Positions 7,964 to 14,820 of a stretch of DNA of 15,128 bases are shown here, one piece after another; the first letter of the stretch is position 1; each line of letters starts with the position of its first letter. Origin of the DNA: CBCXVS01 sp965178525 (GTDB lineage Bacteria; Tectomicrobia; Entotheonellia; Entotheonellales; Entotheonellaceae). The translations under genes were made by a program, and so were the position numbers. Location: NCBI GenBank assembly GCA_965178525.1, contig CBCXVS010000196.1, positions 1 through 15,128 of the forward strand. Reading direction: 5' to 3'. Below the pieces are notes generated by a model, which saw nothing but the letters and a program-made list of their open reading frames with translations, had not been told where the DNA came from and searched no databases.

Positions 7964-8440
7964 CTATGCAAGCGCGGTCAAATATTGCGCAATCAGGCTC
8001 AGAGCATGTTCGGCAATCTGAGCCTGAATCGCCTCGCGATCTCCGTCAAATTGGGTTTCGGTTGTCGTCACCCCGGTGGGCGTGACCAGCGCAAAACAAG
8101 TTGTCCCGAGCGGTTTTGGCGACCGCCCACGGATCGGACCGGCAATCCCGGTTTCGGCCAGGACGATCTCTGCCTGGCTAAGGCGCTGTAGCCCCACGGC
8201 CATGGCCTGTGCCGTTTCCGGACTCACTGCGCCATTGCGATCCATCACCCCCGGGTCCATGCCCAGTGACTGAATCTTGGCCTCTTTGCTATAGGCGACA
8301 ATACTGCGGTCAAAATACGCAGAGCTTCCGGGTAAACGGACGATACGCGTGGCAATGATGCCGCCCGTGGTGGTTTCCGCCAATGCTAAATGCCATCCCC
8401 GCTCCCGCAGTTGATCGGCAATCGTTTCCTCAAATGACAC
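7964..8440 (-). CDS. CinA C-terminal-domain protein (PncC-like nicotinamide-nucleotide amidase)
   Basis: This 158-residue protein is a stand-alone CinA C-terminal domain. Family members such as PncC deamidate NMN to NaMN in the pyridine nucleotide cycle. Matching blocks are LPGSSAYFDRSIVAYSKEAK (from residue 35), GAVSPETAQAMAVG, LAETGIAGP and PKPLGTTCFALVTP. The usual N-terminal motif is AESCTGG or AESTTGG with a conserved, probably catalytic, Ser. Here it reads AETTTGG (21-27), with Thr23 in that place, so activity may be altered. It starts with GTG 8440, with GGAGG five bases ahead. A heptanucleotide tandem repeat lies shortly upstream, and uppS precedes it on the same strand. No N-terminal molybdopterin-like CinA domain is present. 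Confidence 0.85.
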   Translation of the reverse strand: MSFEETIADQLRERGWHLALAETTTGGIIATRIVRLPGSSAYFDRSIVAYSKEAKIQSLGMDPGVMDRNGAVSPETAQAMAVGLQRLSQAEIVLAETGIAGPIRGRSPKPLGTTCFALVTPTGVTTTETQFDGDREAIQAQIAEHALSLIAQYLTALA

Positions 8441-8460
8441 ACGCGCCTCCTATAAAGAAA

Positions 8461-8491
8461 GGACTGAGGACTGAGGACTGAGGACTGAGGA
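8461..8491. repeat. Heptanucleotide tandem repeat (GGACTGA, four copies plus GGA)
   Basis: Four perfect copies of GGACTGA followed by GGA fill 31 bases of the 87-base gap between uppS and the cinA-like gene. They end about ten bases before the latter's Shine-Dalgarno on the transcribed strand. Heptanucleotide short tandem repeats of this style (STRR) are known from filamentous cyanobacteria and some other bacteria. Copy number could vary by slippage. Confidence 0.9.
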
Positions 8492-8527
8492 AAAGCCGTT
8501 CGCGCCCTTCGCGGATCCGGTTTTATT

Positions 8528-9331
8528 CTATGTCCCATAACGCCGCTGGCGACCCTGATACATACGGATCGTCCGCAAGAAATCACGCTTGCGGAAAGCT
8601 GGCCAATACACATCGATGAAGCAAAGTTCAGCGTAGGCCATTTGCCACAGAAGAAAGTTGGACACCCGCTCCTCCCCCGAGGTGCGGATGACGAGATCCG
8701 GATCGGGCATGCCACTGGTGTAGAGATACTGCGAGACCAACTCCTCCGAAATGTCCTCCAGACGGATTTTACCATTGTCGTGATCGATGAGGATGCCCTT
8801 GATGGCATCGACCAGTTCCTGCCGCGCGCCGTAGGCCAGACAGACCGTGAACACCAACTCGTCGTAATCCTTCGTGGCCTGTTCCGCCATGCTGATGGCA
8901 TGCTTCACCCGCCCTGGGAGCAAGTGGAGCTGCCCCATGGCCTTACAGCGCACACGGTCCCGATGGATCTCCCGATCCTGCGCCAATTCGAGGAACCCGG
9001 ATTCGTAGAGGTCGAACAACGTGTCCAGCTCCTGTGACGAGCGAGTGGTGAGGTTTTCGGTGGAAAGGGCATAGACGGTGAGGTACGTGATGCCGATATC
9101 TCGGCACCAGCGCATGACCTCCCGCACCTTCTCCTTTCCCATGCGATGGCCTCCTGGTTTCATCCCACCGGCTAGGGCGAAGCGGCGGTTGCCGTCCATA
9201 ATGATGGCCACATGGGTGGGGCACAGACCTCGCTTCACCTGCATGGTGAGATAGCGATCGTAGAGGAGGCCGAAGCCGCCCTCGAACCGGCGCGCCTCCA
9301 TCTGACTGGGATTAAAACAATCGTTCGTCAC
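8528..9331 (-). CDS. uppS: Cis-prenyltransferase, archaeal/DHDDS-like undecaprenyl diphosphate synthase
   Basis: This enzyme condenses isopentenyl diphosphate onto an allylic primer to make the polyprenyl carrier lipid for peptidoglycan and other glycans. Counting from GTG 9331 it has 267 residues. Motifs are HVAIIMDGNRRFA (40-52, catalytic Asp46), GGHRMG, VYALSTEN, DLVIRTSGEERVSNFLLWQ (212-230) and WPAFRKRDFLRTIRMYQGRQRRYG at the end. MDGNRR and RTSGEER, with the FRKxDFLRxIR...RQRR tail, are features of archaeal tritrans,polycis-UPP synthases and eukaryotic DHDDS. Common bacterial UppS has MDGNGRWA and RTGGE. The start follows AGGAG (9344-9340), eight bases away; a TTG at 9337 would be too close to it. 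nudC ends 63 bases upstream. Confidence 0.9.
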   Translation of the reverse strand: MTNDCFNPSQMEARRFEGGFGLLYDRYLTMQVKRGLCPTHVAIIMDGNRRFALAGGMKPGGHRMGKEKVREVMRWCRDIGITYLTVYALSTENLTTRSSQELDTLFDLYESGFLELAQDREIHRDRVRCKAMGQLHLLPGRVKHAISMAEQATKDYDELVFTVCLAYGARQELVDAIKGILIDHDNGKIRLEDISEELVSQYLYTSGMPDPDLVIRTSGEERVSNFLLWQMAYAELCFIDVYWPAFRKRDFLRTIRMYQGRQRRYGT

Positions 9332-9339
9332 TTGCAACT

Positions 9340-9344
9340 CTCCT
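9340..9344 (-). promoter_or_regulatory. Shine-Dalgarno that selects GTG 9331 for uppS
   Basis: AGGAG on the minus strand is eight bases from GTG 9331 and only two from the in-frame TTG at 9337, which favours the GTG. Confidence 0.5.
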
Positions 9345-9394
9345 CAGACCCAACCCCTATCGCTTTTGCCGACACATGCGGTATAGAGACGCGT

Positions 9395-10321
9395 TTAATC
9401 CCACCTCACCTCGCCTTCTGCCCAAGCCTTGATCAAATGGTGGGCGATGGCGATAGGCTCCGGAACCTGCAGGTCGGGGTTTTCGCCCTGCAGTGCCAGG
9501 CGCACGTCCTCACGGCTAAACCACCGGACATCCGTCATCTCTTCGTTATCGATGTAGATGTTCGTGGTCAGGGCTTTACCGTGACAGCCGATCATCAGCG
9601 AGGATGGAAACGGCCACGGCTGTGACGAGTGATAGCGCACCTCGCCGACCTCGATGCCGGCTTCCTCTTTCACTTCACGGCGCACCGCCTCCTCGATCGA
9701 CTCGCCCTGGTCCATGAATCCCGCCAGCGCGGAATACCGCCCCGTCCGCGACAACCGGCCCCGGGACTGCCCCAGCAAGCACCGGTCGCCGTCGCACACC
9801 ACCATGATGGCGACGGGATCGGTACGCGGGAAGTGCTCGGCATGGCAAGCGCTGCATTTGCGCACCTGGCCGCCGCGGCCTGGCGCTGTCTGCTCACCGC
9901 AGACGCCACAGAACCGGTGCCGCCGGTGCCAGTCGACCTGGGCCCGGCTTTGGGCGATGATGCCGGTCTCTGCGAGGCTGACTTGCGTGGCCGCGCTACG
10001 CGCCTCTTCAAAGCGCCACGGTGCCGCCAAGTTGAATTCGTGCAGCGGATCCCCCAGTTGCGAGACATCGAGGGCGAAGTGTGCGATGTCGTCCAGCAGC
10101 CCGAGGAACACGGGCGGCACGTCAATCTCAAGATGCGCCATCTCGTCAGGGTGCAGCCACCCGAGGCGTATCTCCGACTCGTCCCGGATCAGAATGTTGA
10201 GCTGCCAGAGCGGCAGGAAACGGCTCTGCGGATGGTGGGCTTGTGCTTCTAGCCACTGCGGATCACGGCGTTGCGCATCGCCGCGGTCAAACGGATTACC
10301 AGCAAATACGTGTGGTTTCAT
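9395..10321 (-). CDS. nudC: NADH/NAD+ pyrophosphatase NudC (Nudix hydrolase with zinc ribbon)
   Basis: NudC splits NAD(H) into NMN(H) and AMP and in E. coli also removes NAD caps from RNA. The 308 residues show the full family layout. An N-terminal domain is followed by a zinc ribbon with Cys138, Cys141, Cys156 and Cys159, then HFPRTDPVAIMVV. A perfect Nudix box (GFMDQGESIEEAVRREVKEE onward, 201-223) fits Gx5Ex7REUxEExGU. The diagnostic SQPWPFPSSLM is at 233-243. The product NMN is the substrate of the PncC-like amidase encoded two genes downstream, so the pair may take part in pyridine nucleotide salvage with uppS between them. ATG 10321 has only a weak GGA as ribosome site. A candidate promoter lies about 70 bases upstream. 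Confidence 0.94.
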   Translation of the reverse strand: MKPHVFAGNPFDRGDAQRRDPQWLEAQAHHPQSRFLPLWQLNILIRDESEIRLGWLHPDEMAHLEIDVPPVFLGLLDDIAHFALDVSQLGDPLHEFNLAAPWRFEEARSAATQVSLAETGIIAQSRAQVDWHRRHRFCGVCGEQTAPGRGGQVRKCSACHAEHFPRTDPVAIMVVCDGDRCLLGQSRGRLSRTGRYSALAGFMDQGESIEEAVRREVKEEAGIEVGEVRYHSSQPWPFPSSLMIGCHGKALTTNIYIDNEEMTDVRWFSREDVRLALQGENPDLQVPEPIAIAHHLIKAWAEGEVRWD

Positions 10322-10389
10322 ACACGATGTTCCAGTTGACGGATTCAGATGTCACGGTGTAAGTGGGTTGAAATTGGCTCTAAAGAGTG

Positions 10390-10418
10390 AGTAAAGCAGA
10401 ATGTGGGTAGGTGTGCAA
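10390..10418 (-). promoter_or_regulatory. Candidate promoter for nudC-uppS-cinA
   Basis: On the minus strand TTGCAC (10418-10413), a 17-base spacer and TTTACT preceded by TGC (extended -10, 10398-10390) lie about 70 bases before nudC. The rest of the 133-base gap (10322-10454) shows nothing recognisable. Found by eye, with modest matches to consensus. Confidence 0.3.
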
Positions 10419-10454
10419 GGTTTTAGCATGGCCGCCGGAACAAGGCGATGGGCT

Positions 10455-11096
10455 TCACGCCTGCTGGCGGCGCGCCCAGTCGCGTACATGCCGCAACCAC
10501 TCTACCCGTTTCATATGCTGGCTGGTGTGCAGAAAATCCGTGAGCTGTTCACGGGTGAGATGGGGCACCGCCACACTGTGTTCAGCTGCGGTATACGCGT
10601 CGCCTTGCAGAAGCAGAATCGCCACGCGGTCGCCATCGAAATGCCAGACTTCAGGCACGCCAACCGCCGCGTAAATGGGTAATTTGGGCAGTGAAGGATG
10701 CGTGATACCAATCTCGATCACCAGGTCGGGGGGCGGGTCCTGTGCAAGATCGATGCGCTTTTTACCTGCGATATCGTCGGCGTGCTGCACATAGAAACAG
10801 GTATCGGGCTCGAAGCCCCGGGCCAGATCTTCCCGATTGAACGTCGTGGAGCCTGCATTGGCGAAATCCAGATTCATTTCAAGCGCCATCACCGTCACAA
10901 TATCCGCCAGGAGGCGATTGAGCTGTTCGTGTTCAAATGACAGCACCATGATTTCCAAGTCTCCGCGGTCATAGACGAAGCGTGGCGATTGGCGGCCTTC
11001 ATGTTCGGCGAGCAGTCGTTCGTAGGTTGTCCAACTGATATGGTGCAGAATGATATGCTGGGCGATCGGTTCCGGTGGACGGATACTCGTGGCCAT
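10455..11096 (-). CDS. Uma2-family (DUF820) PD-(D/E)xK endonuclease-like protein
   Basis: A 213-residue protein of the Uma2 family, which has a restriction-endonuclease-like core; the family's biological role is poorly known. The active-site pattern is present: EPDTCFY (Asp98), PPPDLVIEIG (Asp124 and Glu128), then Lys138 in SLPKLPIYAAVGVPEVWHFD, the usual GVxEVW region. Family members are about 180-220 residues, so the gene looks intact. GGGGAG lies ten bases before ATG 11096. It begins 44 bases after the 92-residue gene on the same strand and may share its transcript, so it belongs to the accessory block with the toxin-like gene. Uma2 genes occur in many copies in cyanobacteria, Chloroflexi and related genomes and move between them. 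No transposase is seen beside it. Confidence 0.85.
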   Translation of the reverse strand: MATSIRPPEPIAQHIILHHISWTTYERLLAEHEGRQSPRFVYDRGDLEIMVLSFEHEQLNRLLADIVTVMALEMNLDFANAGSTTFNREDLARGFEPDTCFYVQHADDIAGKKRIDLAQDPPPDLVIEIGITHPSLPKLPIYAAVGVPEVWHFDGDRVAILLLQGDAYTAAEHSVAVPHLTREQLTDFLHTSQHMKRVEWLRHVRDWARRQQA

Positions 11097-11140
11097 GACG
11101 GATGTACTCCCCTCCCTCCGAACATATTGTGCAACGATGG

Positions 11141-11419
11141 CTATGATCCGTGGTATCTCTCCTCAAGAATCATACCCTTTCGTAACATCTCAAATGTGAA
11201 ACCGGGTTCATCAATCGAAAGGGTAAGCCTACCACGACCCAAATCATCCGTATTCACTGAGGCCACACCCTTGACTTTCACCTGAGGATGGCCTTCAATA
11301 TCAATAAGTTCACCAATACTCCCTTCTTTGACAACGCCGCTTAATAATTTACCGTCGAGAAACCAGATTTTAGCTAACTTCAAATATCCTGAATGTTCAA
11401 TCTGAAACCGAAATGACAT
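11141..11419 (-). CDS. Small beta-rich protein, candidate immunity protein for the upstream toxin
   Basis: The 92-residue product starts at ATG 11419, with GGAGGT five bases upstream, one of the best ribosome sites in the window. The frame is open to 11455, but without a comparable site. I do not recognise a named family. The pattern FLDGKLLSGVVKEGSIGELI, then HPQVKVKGVASVN and LTLSIDEPGFTFEMLRKGMI, resembles the beta-barrel of translation-factor domain II (EF-Tu D2-like). In that domain a 'G-x-V-x-x-G-x-I' turn precedes 'VKVxGI' and a final 'LxxGMxL'. It lies 32 bases after the toxin-like gene on the same strand, the usual place for an immunity gene. The immunity role rests on position only. 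Confidence 0.6.
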   Translation of the reverse strand: MSFRFQIEHSGYLKLAKIWFLDGKLLSGVVKEGSIGELIDIEGHPQVKVKGVASVNTDDLGRGRLTLSIDEPGFTFEMLRKGMILEERYHGS

Positions 11420-11424
11420 GATAT

Positions 11425-11430
11425 ACCTCC
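11425..11430 (-). promoter_or_regulatory. Strong Shine-Dalgarno for the candidate immunity gene
   Basis: GGAGGT on the minus strand, five bases before ATG 11419, fixes this start over the open frame that extends to 11455. Confidence 0.6.
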
Positions 11431-11451
11431 AAGCCGTTCCCTCATACGCCG

Positions 11452-11949
11452 TCATCTCCTGATTGTTTGATGTGTTTCATCGTTTGGAATGTTATAAGCT
11501 TTCCTGTTTCTGATGAGCTTCTCAGCTGTTTGTATCTCAAGCCTGAGTTCAGCATTGGCATTACCAAATTGTTCGATCCATGTGTTCACGAGTCCCGTAC
11601 GATGCTGCGCTGAATGAATGAACTCTTCGAATACCGCTGATGTGGTTGGATTTTCTGGAAGCAGGATCGTCTTTGCATCAAAGGTGACACCTTCAGCTCC
11701 GCGCAATTTCAAAAACGCCTGGGCCTCAGCACTTTGATCAACAATGCCCCCATGACGGACAAACGCTTCCTTCATTTTTTGAAAACGAACGGGCTCAATG
11801 GAAATTCCTTTGTCTCCTTTGCTGGGATGACAACCCACATCCGCAATGGGTATGAGGCAGCAGTACCAAGACCGATTGTAGTGCAGCTCAGTCTTGGCGT
11901 CAAAGGATGAATCAGGGCTTTGACGGCGGATGAAGCAATAGCGTACCAT
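11452..11949 (-). CDS. Orphan polymorphic-toxin C-terminus: zincin-like metallopeptidase domain (Tox-MPTase4-like) with an Rhs remnant
   Basis: The 165 residues fall into two parts. Residues 16-29 (FDAKTELHYNRSWY) resemble the conserved end of the Rhs/YD-repeat core (typically [FY]DAETGLHYNRxRYY), which lies just before the variable toxin tip. From about residue 51 the sequence FQKMKEAFVRHGGIVDQS, GAEGVTFDAKTILLPENPT, SAVFEEFIHSAQHR and a Glu-rich helix ending AEKLIRNRKAYNI looks like a zincin-type peptidase toxin domain. Glu108/Glu109 and His112 in EEFIH are the likely catalytic and metal ligands. There is no Rhs shell, no signal and no ribosome site before ATG 11949, and a TAG closes the frame about 35 bases upstream. 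It is therefore probably a displaced toxin tip kept with its immunity gene, or a relic. Assignments are from memory of the family pattern. Confidence 0.62.
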   Translation of the reverse strand: MVRYCFIRRQSPDSSFDAKTELHYNRSWYCCLIPIADVGCHPSKGDKGISIEPVRFQKMKEAFVRHGGIVDQSAEAQAFLKLRGAEGVTFDAKTILLPENPTTSAVFEEFIHSAQHRTGLVNTWIEQFGNANAELRLEIQTAEKLIRNRKAYNIPNDETHQTIRR

Positions 11950-12044
11950 TGCAATTGGCGTTGGTGATGGCCGAGAATTGTACGTCGTCTACACCATGTG
12001 AGAAGAACAATGCCGGATGATCTCGGCACGGAGAGTGACCCGCT

Positions 12045-12227
12045 ATGAATGAGAAGCCCACGATCAAACGCTCGGCAGCTGACCGCCGGAAAGGCAAGAC
12101 GGACTGGCAGCAGGTTGATGCACGTAGCGAAAAAGAGATTGAAGAAGCTGCCCGCTCCGACCCGGATGCTCAGCTCACTGAGGCCGGGTTTTGGAAAAAC
12201 GCAACGCTTCGTATGCCCGAGCCCTAG
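12045..12227 (+). CDS. Short BrnA-antitoxin-like protein lacking the DNA-binding half
   Basis: Sixty residues: a basic start, then RKGKTDWQQVDARSEKEIEE, DPDAQ and FWKNATLRMPEP. This 'TDW...EIE.A...DPDA....FW..A...MP' pattern is the N-terminal part of BrnA-type antitoxins, which normally continue for a further 30-40 residues as a ribbon-helix-helix that binds DNA. Here a TAG follows MPEP, and the bases after it do not encode such a domain. The gene has GAGAG nine bases before its ATG. No BrnT-like toxin gene is adjacent; the STAND ATPase starts 70 bases downstream on the same strand. It could be a truncated relic or a short protein that uses only the toxin-binding part. Confidence 0.55.
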   Translation: MNEKPTIKRSAADRRKGKTDWQQVDARSEKEIEEAARSDPDAQLTEAGFWKNATLRMPEP

Positions 12228-12297
12228 CAACTGAATTACACTGCCGTCGTGCGCAACCTACGGCTTCAAGCAAAGCGTACAAAACAGGCAGCTGACA

Positions 12298-14820
12298 ATG
12301 AACGGTGAAGAACAATTGCAAAATCCCTTTGTTGGATTACGTCCATTCGAGAGTCAAGACAACTTGTACTACTTTGGCCGCAATGAGCAGGTCAAAGCGC
12401 TGCTACGGAAACTGTATACTACCCGTTTTCTCGCCTTGGTCGGTAGTTCTGGCTGCGGCAAATCTTCCCTCATCCGTGCCGGTCTGATCCCTAGCCTGGA
12501 AGCCGGCTTTTTGGTGCAGGATCGCGATCTTTGGTAAATTGCGGTCATGAAGCCAGGTGACAAGGTGTTGCCCAACCTTGCCAGGGCGATACTCGAGGCG
12601 CTAGGTGAATCTCCATCAGAGAAAGAGATTGAATCGTTTGCTGCAATGATTCCTAGACAAGGAGCGCAGGCGGTACTTGTCAAAGTGCAGCCAGCTCTTG
12701 ACGCGCTGGATGCCAACCTGCTCCTACTCGTCGATCAGTTTGAAGAACTGTTCCGTTTTGGCGACCTGAGAGAGCCTGCCAACCGCGACGAAGCGGCCGA
12801 CTTTGTCAGCATTATGTTAGGCCTGTCCGAACAGACTGAAACGCCACTTTATGTATGTATGACCATGCGCTCGGATTATATCGGCGATTGCGATACCTTC
12901 GAGGAGTTGCCAGAGGCGATGAACCATAGCCAGTATCTGGTGCCACGCCTGACGCGTCAGCAACGTCGGGAAGCTATTGTTGGCCCTATTCGTCTTTCTG
13001 GCTCTAGTATCACCCCCCGACTACTGGACCGTTTACTCAATGAGAGCGTGGACACGCGCGACGACCTGCCGATACTCCAGCATGTCCTGATGCGCACCTG
13101 GACCGCGTGGGCAAAAAACGGTAACGGCCCAATCGATACAGTACATTATGAAAATATATGCACCGTCAAGCAGGCGCTCAGCCGCCATGCCGATGAGGCC
13201 ATGAAAGAGTTGAGCGAACAGGAGAAGCGCATTGCTCAACGTCTGTTTCAAACCCTGACGGAAACCGACGCGGGTGGCCGCCGCATCCGCCGGCCAGCAC
13301 CTCTCAACGAGATTGTTGCTGTCAGCGGCGCTACGCCCGAACAAGTCGTGAGGGTGATACAAAAATTCCGCGAGGATAACCGCAATTTTCTTATCCTGTC
13401 CTCGGAGAACCTGTCGGACGACCCTCTCGTGGATATCTCGCACGAGAGCTTGATCCGGCAGTGGCAGACGCTGTCTAAGTGGGTGGATCAAGAAGTCGAA
13501 TCCGCCAAGATGTACCGGCGGCTGGCAGAGACAGCAGAGCTGTATGCACAAGGCCGGGCTAGCCTCTACCGCGAAACGGACTTACAGGTGGTCCTCGGCT
13601 GGTATGAGCAAAGACAACCGACAAAAATTTGGGCTAAGCGCTACCATGAGGGATTTGACCAGGCCATAGACTTTTTAGCCAAGAGCCGACGACGCTACGG
13701 CTGGATAAAGGGATCAAAACGATTTGGATTGGTGTTTGCTGGGGTTTGTTTCGTCCCGGCGTCCGTGGTCTTATGGATATTCCTTATGAAACTTCTCTTC
13801 TTTCCTTTCTGGTCTCTCTCTTCCGATTCCAGAATGCTAATATACACAAAAGACCCATCTATTGAGATCACATTTGAGACGCCCAATGTACGTCGTGCTT
13901 TTCTGGATTCGCAGGAGGTTCTGGTGCCGCAAGATAACGTAATCCGGGAAACGCTTTCTAGCCTTCCGTTAAAAAAGAGTATACATGAGCTGCAACTCAT
14001 CGGTGGTTTATTCAAGCAGCAATACGCGATTCCTATCGAAGTCTACTACTATCCGAACTGGGAAATTCGTCAATTTCCAAAGGCACGGAGCAGTTCCGCC
14101 GACAACCATGAAGGGGTCTATTTTGTCGCCTTTGCTCCCGATGGCCGGACCGTGATCTCGGGGAATAGAGATACCACGCTCAAGCTCTGGGACGTTGCCA
14201 CTGGCCAGAAATTGCGCACCTTCGAGGGCCATACCAAGCCAGTTATTGGCGTCGCCTTTGACCCGAATGGCCACACCGTGATCTCCGGAAGTCTAGACAA
14301 AACCTTGAAGCTTTGGGAGGTCGAGACGGGAAAAGAAATGCGTTCTTTCCATGGTCACACCGGCGGCGTTTTTAGCGTCGCTTTTGCCCCGGATGGGAAA
14401 ACTGTGCTCTCGGGAAGTAAAGATACCACATTAAAGCTCTGGAACGTTGCGACAGGCGAGGAATTACAAACCTTCCGAGGCCACACGAAAGGCGTTAATG
14501 GTGTCGCTTTTGCCCCGGATGGGAAAACCGTGCTCTCGGGAAGTGAAGATACCACATTAAAGCTCTGGAACGTTACAACAGGAGAGACAACACGCACTTT
14601 CCAAGGCCACACGGAGGTAGTCGTTGGCGTCGCTTTTGCCCCGGATGGTCAGACGGTGCTCTCGGGAAGTGGTGATACCACATTAAAGCTCTGGGACGTT
14701 GAAACAGGAGAGGAGGCACGTACCTTCCAAGGCCATACGAAGGGCGTTAATGGTGTCGCTTATAATCCAGCTGACCAAATAGTGATCTCAGGTAGTCAAG
14801 ATACCACTCTTAAGCTCTAG
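12298..14820 (+). pseudogene. STAND ATPase (nSTAND1-like) with WD40 repeats, interrupted by in-frame TAA
   Basis: STAND proteins are signal-sensing switch ATPases; bacterial ones often serve in defence or regulated cell death. The N-terminus NPFVGLRPFESQDNLYYFGR is the nSTAND1 opening. Walker A is GSSGCGKS (49-56), Walker B is LLLLVDQFEELF (Asp at about codon 146) and a sensor-like CMTMRSDY is near codon 187-194. A winged-helix-type arm (ISHESLIRQW) follows. A hydrophobic segment encoded near 13720-13812 should cross the membrane. Six WD40 repeats end the protein. TAA at 12535-12537 (codon 80) splits the frame between DLW and IAVMKPG; the family usually has W-K/R-I-x-V-x-x-PG, so one base (AAA to TAA) would explain it. 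The final TAG replaces the Trp expected after TLKL. No effector domain precedes the ATPase. As it stands, Walker A is cut off from the rest. Confidence 0.82.
14107..14817 (+). repeat. Six tandem WD40 repeats, 126-bp period
   Basis: Units start at the His codons 14107, 14230, 14356, 14482, 14608 and 14734; spacing is 123 then four times 126 bases. Units 3-5 share long identical DNA such as GTCGCTTTTGCCCCGGATGG at 14377, 14503 and 14629, and units 4 and 6 share HTKGVNGVA. Five units are complete; the sixth stops at TLKL. Recent internal duplication is the simplest reading. Confidence 0.92.

Noticed and set aside
11772..12230. A 152-codon minus-strand open frame covering the gap upstream of the toxin
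   Set aside because: It overlaps the toxin in another frame and the BrnA-like gene in antisense; no family pattern or ribosome site. Any Rhs traces here are too weak to call a gene.
2009..14820. Complete reassignment of TAG to a sense codon
   Set aside because: TAG ends ldcA, uppS and the cinA-like gene at normal family lengths, and the STAND gene is broken by TAA, not TAG. Only partial suppression, decay or sequencing error remain as options.
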